The translations under genes and the position numbers were made by a program. From positions 15,475,265 through 15,539,264 of the forward strand of contig NC_049989.1 in the NCBI RefSeq assembly GCF_000003815.2: a stretch of DNA of 64,000 bases, written 5' to 3'. Origin of the DNA: Branchiostoma floridae (taxonomy: Eukaryota; Chordata; Leptocardii; Amphioxiformes; Branchiostomatidae). The notes beneath the pieces were generated by a model, which did not search any database, had not been told where the DNA came from, and saw only the letters and a list, made by a program, of their open reading frames with translations. Positions 22,691-33,611 of this stretch are shown here, piece after piece (within the stretch, counting starts at the first letter, position 1; each line of letters begins with the position of its first letter).

Positions 22691-23140
22691 AACGCAGTTC
22701 TAAGCTCTGATTGGCTCCTGACAGAAGAAGAAATAAACACTCCAACAAAAACAATATGTTCTCCCGACGGAGAAAACATAAGAAGAAAGAAAGCTAAAGA
22801 AAGAAACAAGAAGATGAAGACAGACGTAATGGGGAAGAACAAAAATTACACGTTGCATGCAGTGGGCTTATTACGACTACATATTATCTTGTATTTCAGT
22901 GTGATGCAGACGTTAACAAGGAAAGGGTGGATCATATTTTCAATAATCCAAACCCAATTCTCTCCCATCGCAATTTCAAAAGACAGAAGTTGGTCTTTGC
23001 AAATGTGTGGCAACAAAGTCTACAGAAACCGACGAAACATGATCCTAATAACGCAGTTCTAAGCTCTGATTGGCTACTGACAGATGAAGAAAAAAACACT
23101 CCAACAAAAACAATATGTTCTCCCTACATAAGAAGAAATG
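22691..23140 (+). repeat. Spaced direct repeat, ~95 bp x2
   Basis: aacgcagttctaagctctga, ttggct.ctgacag and aacactccaacaaaaacaat occur at 22691-22785 and again at 23048-23130, 357 bp apart. Both contain an inverted CCAAT box (gattggct). The reading frames over them conserve residues only because the DNA is duplicated; no known protein is recognised. Confidence 0.8.
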
Positions 23141-23299
23141 ATCCGTCCCTACCGTACCCTTGGCAGCCGAATGTGCCTTATAGCCATGTTGGTAGAGATT
23201 GTGTGGAATAATGACCATGAACGATGTATTTCACCGTTGGCTAATGAGCCTGCTATATCATACTTAGTACGCACTACAGATCCTACTCACATGATCAGT

Positions 23300-23626
23300 A
23301 AAGCTAAGGGCACAACCCACCGTAGGTGCAAATACGTGCTGTCTACGTGCCAAAACGTGGGCAATCATTTGGGATCCGTAAGTGATAAGTACTGCCTTCG
23401 CACGAACTCGTAGAGAATCCGACGGATTTTGGAGCACGCAGACACGCTGTAGAACTTTACGTGCAGGCAACTTTGTGTGCCATCGGGCTGCGGATTCGCC
23501 CCCGTACGTGCCAGTACGGGTGACGCGCCTGCCCTGTACAGCCTGAAGGTTTTCAGAAATACGTGGCGGACGTGGCCTCCCAAAAAACGTACGGACAAGT
23601 TGCACGGTGGGTTGTGTCCTTAGCTT
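23300..23626. mobile_element. MITE family M1, copy 2 (327 bp)
   Basis: Left aaagctaagggcacaaccca, right ggttgtgtccttagctt. Colinear with 1428-1752 over its whole length in the same orientation. Confidence 0.9.
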
Positions 23627-23707
23627 AATGCAATCATCATGCGGTAGAAAGCAGCAGAGATTTTATCAATCATGTGATGCCTGTTCGCAGCTGTATCTCT
23701 GTTTCCT

Positions 23708-23790
23708 TTGTTGTTTTCTGTATCTGTATCTGTATCTATATTGCCGGTATAACCGCCCTTCGTTGTTACACACAAGCTTTTCGAAATGTA
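23708..23790 (+). repeat. Family R repeat with CTGTAT hexamers, copy 2
   Basis: Three consecutive ctgtat hexamers, then ctatattgccggtataaccg and cccttcgttgttacacacaag, matching 21615-21720. Confidence 0.65.
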
Positions 23791-23949
23791 GTCTGGCATG
23801 TAGCATGTTCGTAGTTATATGCACATTGTTCTTTTTTTGTTTGCATGCTTTATGTAGGTCATATTTTCAATAATCACTATGTGTTCTCGATATTGTGGAC
23901 CAGTTCATCAATATAAACATGTGGTTTAGGCGGAATGCCTTCAAGCAGA

Positions 23950-24127
23950 TACAGTAGAAGCCGCTTAATAGCACGGTCTATTTGCCAGTGAATTGCTTGC
24001 AAGTATGCGGATGGTGCAATAATGCGAAGTAATGTAGCTGGATTGCACCGGTTTGGGAATTGGGTATTCCGTGCAGTTAAAAGAAGTGTGCGTTAGTCCG
24101 TTGTGGAATTAACTGGCTTCTACTGTA
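23950..24127. mobile_element. TIR element M13 (178 bp)
   Basis: tacagtagaagccgcttaat on the left, aattaactggcttctactgta on the right less one base: inverted ends of about 20 bp with TA termini, suggesting a Tc1/mariner-type MITE. Interior unrelated to the other families. Confidence 0.8.
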
Positions 24128-24289
24128 CTGGGTTATTGATGGGTTACTGCTGTTGATCCGGATCAAACTCTAAGCAGATGCTAGGCTTCGACCATACTTA
24201 TATGCATTGGTTACTATACATAGTGTTATGATAAACAACTACCTATACATAAATGGAAACGCTTCACAGCACATTCTGATAACCATGAA

Positions 24290-24740
24290 TACTTCAAGAA
24301 GAATATGACCTACGGTATCTTGTTTTCATTTTTCATTTGGCTGGGACGACTATTTAAGAGCAGCAGCATCCATCTCCACCTTCAAAACCATATACAAAAC
24401 AGAATACCACATGGTCTAAAACGTAACTATTATGTCTTTTCTTGTTTTGTTCACATTGGTATGCAAATCTCTATTCATTTCTATTTATTTCATTTTGATA
24501 ATGATTTCGAGTTATATTATGCTTACGTTGTATAATTGATTTGTTTTACTTTATCATTTGTATACCAAGTTGTGTTAATTTTCGTTAGTACTCGATATGT
24601 TACCATTTATGTTACTTGATATCGCTTTTATGTTGCATGTATGTTTCGGGGTTGCCCCCCAGGGAACTTTGAAAAACGCCTAAATAGGCGATATGTATCC
24701 CTGGTTAAATAAAAATAAACAAACAAACAAACAAACAAAC
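24290..24740 (+). mobile_element. LINE 3' end with (AAAC)n tail
   Basis: The 3' end reads gggttgccccccagggaac, ttgaaaaacgcctaaatagg, gtatccctggttaaataaaa and then five to six aaac repeats (24715-24740), the layout of amphioxus-type LINE UTRs. No RT motif survives. Confidence 0.6.
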
Positions 24741-24949
24741 GACTACTCTTTCGTCGTAGACAAGCGGGACAAGATCCCAAAAGTTTCCGAGCTTCAGTGA
24801 CTTCAATACGACAGTAATTACCCCAGGTGCGGCCATGGGATTGTAAGGATTTTGATGAATATGGTGGTCTCTATAATTTGGATCAGGATAGTCACTTAGT
24901 GTTAGTAGAGAGACATGTGTATCACCGCTTGGGTTTTTACCGTTCCTTT
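24741..24949. other. Intron spacer
   Basis: Nothing recognised. Confidence 0.3.
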
Positions 24950-25440
24950 ATTCTAGCTGAATATAAGACGGGGATGCGCCAGGTCTCCGGTCGGGGTGAA
25001 TAATGTAAAACACCGTGTGGCTGATACGAGATGGATGTACGGCAGGCCCCCATCCGGGTGATTTGAAGTGAATCACCAACTCCTGACAGAATGATTTGCT
25101 CCATCGCACATCAGGGTATGCCCCTACTCTTCTTCGAAAAGCGTGGTGGGTTCTTTAACGTGCGTGAGGTGTGGCTCTCCCCATCCAAAACGGGACCTCC
25201 ATTTAACGTCCTATCCTAGGCACGGCCCTTACCAAAGCTAGGTACTTTTTTCATGTGGGGAAGGTCGTGTAAAGTGGCCTGAGTACCATTCTCCGTAGTG
25301 ACCTCAGTACTTTCGCCTACTGATCCAGCGGTCACTACGGAGGATGGTACTCAAGCAACGTGTTAAGTGCAAGTAGCAAAAGATCAGGGCACCACAGGGA
25401 ATCAACACTCTGACCATTATACCACACGATGCCATTTCAG
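24950..25440 (-). mobile_element. tRNA-derived SINE, family S1b (reverse)
   Basis: Nearly colinear with 44330-44745: ataagacggggatgcgccag, ctccatcgcacatcag, gacctccatttaacgtccta, then the reversed head region. The head is damaged and carries a 72-bp foldback (25281-25352). The N gap begins shortly after it. Confidence 0.8.
25281..25352. repeat. 72-bp foldback inside the SINE (M14)
   Basis: gagtaccattctccgtagtg at the left is the reverse complement, one mismatch apart, of the right end cactacggaggatggtactc; loop about 25 bp. It is absent from the sister SINE at 44330-44745, so it was inserted or created here. Confidence 0.8.
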
Positions 25441-25469
25441 ATGGTGGCGTACCCATCGATACAACATCT

Positions 25470-26329
25470 NNNNNNNNNNNNNNNNNNNNNNNNNNNNNNN
25501 NNNNNNNNNNNNNNNNNNNNNNNNNNNNNNNNNNNNNNNNNNNNNNNNNNNNNNNNNNNNNNNNNNNNNNNNNNNNNNNNNNNNNNNNNNNNNNNNNNNN
25601 NNNNNNNNNNNNNNNNNNNNNNNNNNNNNNNNNNNNNNNNNNNNNNNNNNNNNNNNNNNNNNNNNNNNNNNNNNNNNNNNNNNNNNNNNNNNNNNNNNNN
25701 NNNNNNNNNNNNNNNNNNNNNNNNNNNNNNNNNNNNNNNNNNNNNNNNNNNNNNNNNNNNNNNNNNNNNNNNNNNNNNNNNNNNNNNNNNNNNNNNNNNN
25801 NNNNNNNNNNNNNNNNNNNNNNNNNNNNNNNNNNNNNNNNNNNNNNNNNNNNNNNNNNNNNNNNNNNNNNNNNNNNNNNNNNNNNNNNNNNNNNNNNNNN
25901 NNNNNNNNNNNNNNNNNNNNNNNNNNNNNNNNNNNNNNNNNNNNNNNNNNNNNNNNNNNNNNNNNNNNNNNNNNNNNNNNNNNNNNNNNNNNNNNNNNNN
26001 NNNNNNNNNNNNNNNNNNNNNNNNNNNNNNNNNNNNNNNNNNNNNNNNNNNNNNNNNNNNNNNNNNNNNNNNNNNNNNNNNNNNNNNNNNNNNNNNNNNN
26101 NNNNNNNNNNNNNNNNNNNNNNNNNNNNNNNNNNNNNNNNNNNNNNNNNNNNNNNNNNNNNNNNNNNNNNNNNNNNNNNNNNNNNNNNNNNNNNNNNNNN
26201 NNNNNNNNNNNNNNNNNNNNNNNNNNNNNNNNNNNNNNNNNNNNNNNNNNNNNNNNNNNNNNNNNNNNNNNNNNNNNNNNNNNNNNNNNNNNNNNNNNNN
26301 NNNNNNNNNNNNNNNNNNNNNNNNNNNNN
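25470..26329. other. Assembly gap (860 N)
   Basis: Unsequenced; the true length may differ. Frames spanning it are meaningless. Confidence 1.
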
Positions 26330-27082
26330 GGATGGTACCTAGGCAGGCTTAAGCAAATTAACATCTACCAGAATCTCACGCCTGTATCGGTTGGCATTTT
26401 CTGCGCGTAAATGCGTGGGAAAATGACTCATGGACACATTACACCCAAGTACAGCACAAGAAGCGTGCAAATGGTTGTACAAATGTTGCCGATTCGCCAC
26501 GACTTAAGCTTCCGAACTTTTAAGTTTTACTCCCAACACACTCGAACATCAAGGATAAGGTGACTGTAATGAGACCATAACCATAGCTGTTATGCTTGTG
26601 CGTGAGACTTTTGCGCATTTGGAAATAGATCATATCTTTTAAGTGGAGAAGATATGATGCGAGTTTTAAGGTGCCACGTAGGAGGCCACTACGAAGATAG
26701 TAAAATGTACAGTTACACTCATAAAGAGCTGTTTTATGATGCGTTACCCATTGACAACAAGAACGCTAAACTGCCGTAGAGGTGTGTTAAGAATTGTCTG
26801 AAGCCGGTATACGTATCTCACTTGACTGTGCCTGCTAGCGACAAGAAATTTTGCAAACGTTGCAAATTTTCGATAAATTTTTCCATATAGTGACATTGAT
26901 GTGCGTATGATTTGCACATGATGCCCAGATGGGCAGTTTGTCATTAAGGAAATGGCAACTAGTGATGAAACCAAGTTAATGTTCTGTTCACTTTTTTAAA
27001 ACTCATTTGCCTAATGGCATAAGCTGTTGAAAAATTGCTGCGATGGTGCACTGACAGCTCTTGCCTTTTGCACACCGCATAC
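26330..27082. other. Intron, no feature recognised
   Basis: Contains acgaagatagtaaaatgtac (26692), loosely shared with acgaagatagtatttttgtc at 28722, probably a decayed repeat. No gene seen. Confidence 0.35.
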
Positions 27083-27585
27083 TAGGCCACAGCAAGTAGA
27101 TTTTATGGATGAAATCCTATGCAGGGTGCAAAAATAATGAGATAGCGCGAAAAAAAACAAGATGCTTAAAACAAGATGGCTAGATTTTAAATTTAAACAC
27201 CATAAACGTCGTAACAATATTTGAAGTGACAAAACGTGGCATCACAACTAACAAGGGATACATTTCTGTATGAAAGAAGTAAACTAGTAAAAATTGATAC
27301 TAGTGTAGTACACTGGTATCGCTTGCCAAGTTGGCAACTACATGTACATTCATGACTTCCGTGTTGGTTACGTATATACAGTATTACAGCTATCCAACTA
27401 TTTCACTTCTGCAACTATAGCCATGGCTACCTCCCTAGTGTCACTTCTACAAGTATAATCATTAGGCTGCAACACAACATGATTGCCCATTTTGGTCAAT
27501 CTGAAGAGGAATTTTTTTCTGAAATCAGGCGAAAATTAATGAGCGCGTTGATAAGTCATCCATAAGATTTACTTGCTGTGGCCTA
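27083..27585. mobile_element. MITE family M7, complete copy (503 bp)
   Basis: Left taggccacagcaagtagatt then tatggatga; right tcatccataagatttac then ttgctgtggccta. Interior has caccataaacgtcgtaacaa and ctagtgtcacttctacaag. No coding capacity. Confidence 0.88.
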
Positions 27586-27699
27586 AGTTAAAAGCTCGTA
27601 GTTTTGTGAGTTTAGGTGCGTCACCGTGTTGTGGGGACCGGAAGTACTTTACGGACGTATAACCGGTATGACAAACTGTCGTCATCTTGAAAGACAAGT

Positions 27700-28095
27700 T
27701 AGGCCATGTTGCTTTGATTATATGGATGACTTCCACGCGCTCATCAATTTTCGGCCGTTCCCAAAAATTTAAAGAGTTTTCAAACATGCTTTAACTCATA
27801 CAAAGCAGCTGCAAAAAGAGCAAATATATCACGTGGAGGAAAATGTTTATATCGTAAAACATATACTAATTTCAGCGCCAATTTCAACGTCAAAGAAGGA
27901 GATGTGAAAACAAAGAATAAAGAATCTATTGTTAGGTATTCAATACTCTGTATTCAGTCATTTGTTCAACCTTCCAGACCATATAGATTTCATAATTAAG
28001 GCAACTTTTTTGGCCAAACCTTTTTATTCACACGCTCGCATCAGTTTTTTGGTTCCCGTAGGATGTCATCCATATAATCAAATCAACATAGCCTA
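27700..28095. mobile_element. MITE family M8, complete copy (~396 bp)
   Basis: Left taggccatgttgctttgatt then atatggatga; right gatgtcatccatataatc then aaatcaacatagccta. Subterminal gcgctcatcaattttcggcc. The terminal layout parallels M7. Confidence 0.85.
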
Positions 28096-29240
28096 ACAGC
28101 TAATGCACGCTAATGGCACCTGCCACGTCTGTTAGAGGAAGATTGGCAAACCTGGGTCCTGCTGGTGTTGCGCCAAATTTCTGCTCCACCTGATTTCTGC
28201 TCCTTGTTGCCGCTCGTGTGCGTGGGGTTAGGGGTAAGGGTTAGGGTTAGGCTGTAATTGGACAAGGAATATAGGTGTACGCTCCGCAAAGAGACCACTC
28301 CTACCAAATTCCACCCATTTGCTTTTTCAATAAAATCCCCCTCACTCCACGTAATTCCCTCGGGTATACTGGAAACCTCCTAAAAGTGAAGGACCAAACA
28401 TTTGGCAGAGGCTTGAATGGGTTGTTTGCATCGCCGCTTTCATGAATTGAGTCCCACGTGATAGACATGTTATAGACCTTGGCATTTAGATCATGTCCGA
28501 CACATTTTTACGAGTAAGACCTTGGCCTTCCGCCCGCAAAACAAGGAAGCTTTTCTCTCCCCTAGTGATATAAGACTGTCCAGGCGGTCCGTGTTGTCTA
28601 TATGGACGCCTACGTGTTCATTTGATTTACAGGCCCGAGTGCGCTGTAGGGCTTTCATTAAAGGTCCATTCAGTGGAATTATTCCGTGCCATCCAATTGA
28701 ATCGTCGCATGGAAAGCTACAACGAAGATAGTATTTTTGTCAGGATGTACCCAAAATGAGCTATTTATATGAAGATAGATACCATGCGCTGCTAAAACTT
28801 TTAGCTCACTGCTTCAATTTGCTGGGCAGTTCTAAGGTGAAGGTGAGTGTATTCGGGGGGGGGGGGGGGCAACTTTTTCTGCATGACGTAAGTGTTTGTA
28901 CCGTTCTTTTCGTGTTAAGCTTTGAAAGGCACTGTTCAAATTAGGCAATATGGCGCCGACGGGCATAGTCTGTCGGCTAAATTTTAAATGAGTACAAAAT
29001 GGCCACAAACTGGCGCGAGAAGATGAACAATCTTTTATCACAGCTGCAAATGTCGTTTTGCGGAATTTTCAATCTTTAGACATTGGCTAAACGCAGCGAT
29101 TCTCGGAAAAGTTCCGGCCATTGTGTTTGGATCATCTGGGCCTCATACCTAAATGCGTCAATGCGACCGCAATCGACAGTTGGTGCAATTTTCTACCGCA
29201 ATTCGGCGCAGTTCAGTGAAATACTCACTTGAAGTGCCTG
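28096..29240. other. Intron; short telomere-like and poly-G tracts
   Basis: 28222-28252 carries about four imperfect TTAGGG-type units (ggttaggggtaagggttagg). 28856-28869 is a run of about 14 G. Otherwise nothing recognised. Confidence 0.5.
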
Positions 29241-29502
29241 AAGGTTATCTCACTTCACTTGGGGCACCGGTGCGGCACTGCGGGGTTCGAAAGATTACTC
29301 AACGAATTTCAGTGATAAAGAACGAATCTCCTTACGGTTTGTGTATTTTTTTTTGTCTTCTAAGTCATACTTTTTATACGTATTACGTATTACGCAATCT
29401 CTAAATTATAAATAGAAATCGGCGAAAATAAAACAACAATGCGGCAGTGAACGAACCCCGCAGTACCGCACCGGTGCCGCAAGTGCAGTGAGATACCACC
29501 GT
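29241..29502. mobile_element. MITE family M2, copy 3
   Basis: aaggttatctcacttcactt, ggggcaccggtgcggcact, then interior acgaatctccttacgg, tttgtgtatttt, gtcttctaagtcatac; right end gtgcagtgagataccacc. Nearly complete. Confidence 0.92.
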
Positions 29503-29829
29503 AAGCGATCATAAATGCAACTCCATCAACTTTTGTCGTATTCTGTCATTACCACCGTAATTGCAACAAGCTGGCTTGCAATGACGGCATGTGGTACATG
29601 GTCCCTTGAAACCCCTGCAACGTGCTTTAGAAAAAGACCACAATCACACCGTGCACCCAATGCTTAACCACGTGACTCAGTAGGCATTTTGCTGACGCGA
29701 GTTGTTGCCAATTAGACATACAAGGACACAAGAATTATACAAAATGGTGCATTAATGCCGAACCTGCCCTATGGTTTACAACACAGCAAGGGTAAAATGC
29801 GCCCATAACAGACAATCTACACGGAATTA
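29503..29829. other. Intron, no feature recognised
   Basis: Nothing recognised. Confidence 0.4.
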
Positions 29830-31400
29830 TTTTTAAAAATGGTGATCAAACGCAACGGGAGAGAGAAAAGGTTATAATTATTTTGTACTACATGTAACAC
29901 TCACAACTTTTACTCAATTAACCATAACTTATGTCGTGACCGACAAGTTTTATAATGATGTTTCCAGAGGAGTAGACCAATTACCATTACGATCTGTTTC
30001 TTCGTGAAATTATATAAATGATGATCAAACACAACGGGAGAGAGAAAAGGTGATAATTATTTTTTACAGACGTCTACCCCGACAACTTTTACTCAATTAA
30101 CCATAACTTATGTCGTGACCAGCGAGTTTTATAACGATGTTTCTAAAGCGGGGCGCCAGTTACAATCACAAAAGGTTAGCATCAAGTTGCTCAATCTTGT
30201 GTAACCTTGCGTTCTGTTTGTCATTAAAAGTTTCATGCTGCTCCCTGTGTAGCCAAGAAAGTTTTCTTTTTGCATGCAGAGTTTCAGAAATAATTACGAT
30301 CTTTATGATCTTTGACATGTACTTTAATCTAAATGAGTGTTTATTTAACGAAATCATAAAAATAATGATCAAACACAGCGGGAAAAAGAAACTGTGATAT
30401 TCATTTTTACTTACTCCTACAAATTTCACTCAAATAACCATAACTTATGTCGTGACCAACAAGTTTTATAATGATGTTTCTAAAGGGGAACACCAATTAT
30501 CATTAGGCTTGGTTTCTTCATGAAATCATAAAAATAATTATCAAACACAACAGGAGAGAGAAAAGGTAATAATAATCTTATACTAGCTCCGTCAACTTTT
30601 ACGCAATTTACCAGAACGTACGTCGTGACGAACAAGTCTTATAATGATGTTTTCACACGGGTACACTAATGACCATTACGGTCAAATCGTCATGAAATTA
30701 TAAGAATAAGGATCAAATACACTATGAGAGAGAAAATGTGATAATAATATTCACCGACTTTGTCACCTTTAAGTCAATTTACCAGAACGTACGTCGTTAC
30801 CGACAAGTTTAAAATGATGTTTTCAAAGGGGTACACCAATTACCATTACGGTCGAATCGTCATGAAATTATGAAAATAATGATCAAATACATAGAAAAGG
30901 TGATAATCACTTTCAATGACTTCGACACGACGTCAGTATACAAGAACTTATGTCGTGACTAACAAGTTCTATCCATAGGGGCACACCAATTACAATCACG
31001 ATAGGTTAGCAACAAATTGGTCAATTTGGTGTAATCTTGTGTTCTGTCAATCATTAAAAGTTTCTGACTGCTCGCTGTGTAGCCGAGAAAGTTTGCCTTT
31101 TGCATGAAAATTTTGAGAAATGATTATGATCTTTATCATTACATGTACTTTAATCTGAATGGGTATTCATTTAATGAAATCATAAGAATAATGATCAAAC
31201 ACAACGGAAGAGAGAAAAGGTGACAATCAGTTTGTACTACATGTAGCACTCATCATTTTTACGCCATTTACCAGAAATGTTTTATAATGATGAGGTACAC
31301 CAATTACCATTAGGATTGGGTTCTTCATGAAATCATAAAAATAATGATCAAACATAACGTGAGAGAGAAAAGATGATATTCATTTTACTTACTCCTACAA
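29830..31400. repeat. Tandem array, ~170-179-bp monomer x8 with two long monomers
   Basis: Monomers start gatcaaacacaacgggagag at 29844, 30023, 30367, 30538, 30711, 30881, 31193 and 31345. Shared blocks: ttatgtcgtgaccgacaag, ttataatgatgtttc, accaattaccattacg, catgaaatcataaaaat. Monomers 2 and 6 carry the same extra ~140-165-bp segment (ggttagcatcaa, cattaaaagtttc, tgtgtagccaagaaag, tttaatctaaatg), placed at the same point and 858 bp apart. Confidence 0.92.
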
Positions 31401-32021
31401 TTGATTGCATGTTGACTAGGTTGTCAATTCTGGTTATATTCCCATTTTACGTCATCACACGTATACGACGTGCATCAGAGTTAGCGAAAACCTTTCAACC
31501 CAAGCCAATTACTCAACGTTTTACTCCCTAAAAAAGCCACTGAAGCGTGTTGATTGCATCTGAACTCGTGGCTTCTTGCGGTAATTTCAGAGCGTCAACA
31601 TGAGAGAAGGGTTTTATAATGAGAAGAACTTGTTATTGTTGAACATGGCGGCAAACATGTCCACCCATGCTGCGAACCATGAACACATTACGATAATGCA
31701 TCAAGGCAAGGTCACTAAAAAGCTCATTGGAACTTCAATTAAGCAGTCACAACGTGCAAAACGTGTTGTATAAGAACAAAGTTCATGGGAATTACATGAA
31801 AAAACTTCTGTCTGGAAAAAACATGTTTAATTCACGAACACCGGTTAATAGAGAACTTTAACAGCCAATTCGCAGAAGCATGCATCTGAACAACCAAGGG
31901 GAGTTCGATCGACCGCGTCCATTAGGTAGCTGAAGTGGATACAGAGAACTGGTCGGATCGAATCTCTTTCCTGTATGAGCACACTCAAGGTTCTCCTCAG
32001 TTACCCAACCCTAGTCCAATG
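31401..32021. other. Intron, no feature recognised
   Basis: Nothing recognised. Confidence 0.4.
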
Positions 32022-32023
32022 TA

Positions 32024-32264
32024 CCCCCTTTCCACTAGGACGGCGCTCTCGCCGCGCTCTCTCTGCGACCTACAATATGACACATCGTTCAAGGAATTGT
32101 ATCGAAAATAAACGAATCTTGTTACACTTTGTGTGTTTTCTTGTCTTCTCAATCACACTTTTACGTTTTGTATGACATACCCAGTGTGAAAGCGACGGGT
32201 TCACATATCTTATTTAGGTCGCAGTGAGAGCGCAGCACGATCGCCAGCCTAGTGGAAAGGGGGC
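32024..32264. mobile_element. MITE family M3 (~241 bp, long TIR)
   Basis: Inverted ends of about 45 bp: ccccctttccactagga with cgcgctctctctgcgacc at left; ggtcgcagtgagagcgc with ctagtggaaaggggg at right, about 80 percent matched. The interior (aaacgaatcttgttacac, tttgtgtgttttcttg, tcttctcaatcacac, ttttacgt) is clearly related to the core of the M2 MITEs although the ends are unrelated. Confidence 0.85.
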
Positions 32265-32576
32265 CTTACTACTTTCTTACATTTTAAAAAACTTGGAATC
32301 CTAAGCCGGTCGTTTCCACAGCTACTTCATCGAGAATAGTTCGTTGATGTTTCTTTGTTGCCTGCCACAAACTGAAGGGGGGGGGGGGCATGATGAAGTC
32401 CATGCATACCAGCTTGAAAATTTTGCTTCTCTCATTCTGGTCCTTGGTTAAACTGACAAAGAATCCATAGTCACTACATCCAACTACGGATGCATAGGCT
32501 ACATGTGACAGCTGTATTTACACCTTCGTATTTCAATCATTTTTTTTCTTAAAACAATTGACTTGATTGAAGTTAG
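32265..32576. other. Intron, no feature recognised
   Basis: Contains a short poly-G run at about 32378; otherwise nothing recognised. Confidence 0.4.
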
Positions 32577-32830
32577 GGATGTCCCTGTAGCTAAACTAGT
32601 AGCAGCCTCACAGTTGAGCTCCTGGTTCCGATTAGTTGGTTACCGGGAGACCCATGTTCAACCCTGGATAGGGCATCTCGTTGGGGGTTGTACCTGTCTT
32701 TCGGAAGGAACTTGATATTAGAGTCCCGTGTTCGAGGAGGTGCCTAGAGCAGGTTAACGACCCCTGTCTGTCAAAAACGTACCCTGTTACTGAAACGGCA
32801 AGGGTACACGCTGCCCTATGTTCGCTAAAA
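32577..32830 (+). mobile_element. tRNA-derived SINE, family S2, copy 1
   Basis: gggatgtccctgtagctaaa, ctagtagcagcctcacag, gttgagctcctggttcc form the tRNA-like head with an A-box-like tagctaaactagtagc. The body has gtctttcggaaggaac and ggaggtgcctagagcag. The same blocks occur at 58010. Confidence 0.75.
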
Positions 32831-33611
32831 GTGTCTGACTGACCGAACGAACGAAGATTGCATTTATCAGCTTGTTCAACCGAGCCATCAAGGGATGGGG
32901 GGAAGAAGTGGGATGCAATCAGGCTCACTCAATTTTCCGCTCACCCAAACAAGACCCTTCTAATCACGTCTGCGGCTGGTTCGGCACCTCTCTAAGGTTC
33001 CCCGCGCTGCAACATCCCTAATTGAAGGAGGCACAGGTCGAAAGGAAAATTACAGAGCAAAGACACAATTTGCAGTCAACAGAAAGACCTTGTGGTGATC
33101 GAGGCGTGTAAAAGATGACCATTCATCAAGACTGATTGAAATTTCACCGACTTAGCAAGAAAGTCAGATGCTGCGTTTTACTTGCTCGGTGTCCTTGAGA
33201 TGCGATTACGTTCTGGTAGAGGACTGGCATTGAGAAAAGCCCTGCTCCAACAGTGTTAGCTTCAGTTGCGGGGCCTTTAAATCAGTCTAGTGTTAACATA
33301 AAAACAAGTTTGCGCCAAGTTCTCTAACTTTGGTATACTTTTAGATGTATGCAATGGCCACAAATATAATGTTTATGTTTCATGATGGCAACTGCTTACC
33401 AAAACTTATTTGTCATTTGTAACATGTCATAGGTTAAAGATTAAAAAAAAAGATATACCACGAAGTTGGTTCCTTTGAAAGCTAGCATTTGTTCCTCAAT
33501 TACAAGGTCGTAGCTAGCATATGCGAAGATAAGACATGATAGTGTTGCACGCCTTAAGAAAACAATCCAATTGGTGGTGCATTTCTTATGTTTGTTCGTA
33601 TTTTCTTGTAT
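32831..33611. other. Intron, no feature recognised
   Basis: The first ~150 bp may be the end of the S2 body. Nothing else recognised. Confidence 0.35.

Noticed and set aside
22664-23062. 132-aa Lys-rich frame
   Set aside because: Spans a direct DNA repeat; no homology recognised, and the duplicated peptide is explained by duplicated DNA.
25367-26410. Three 300-plus-aa frames across 25.4-26.4 kb
   Set aside because: They span the N gap and are meaningless.
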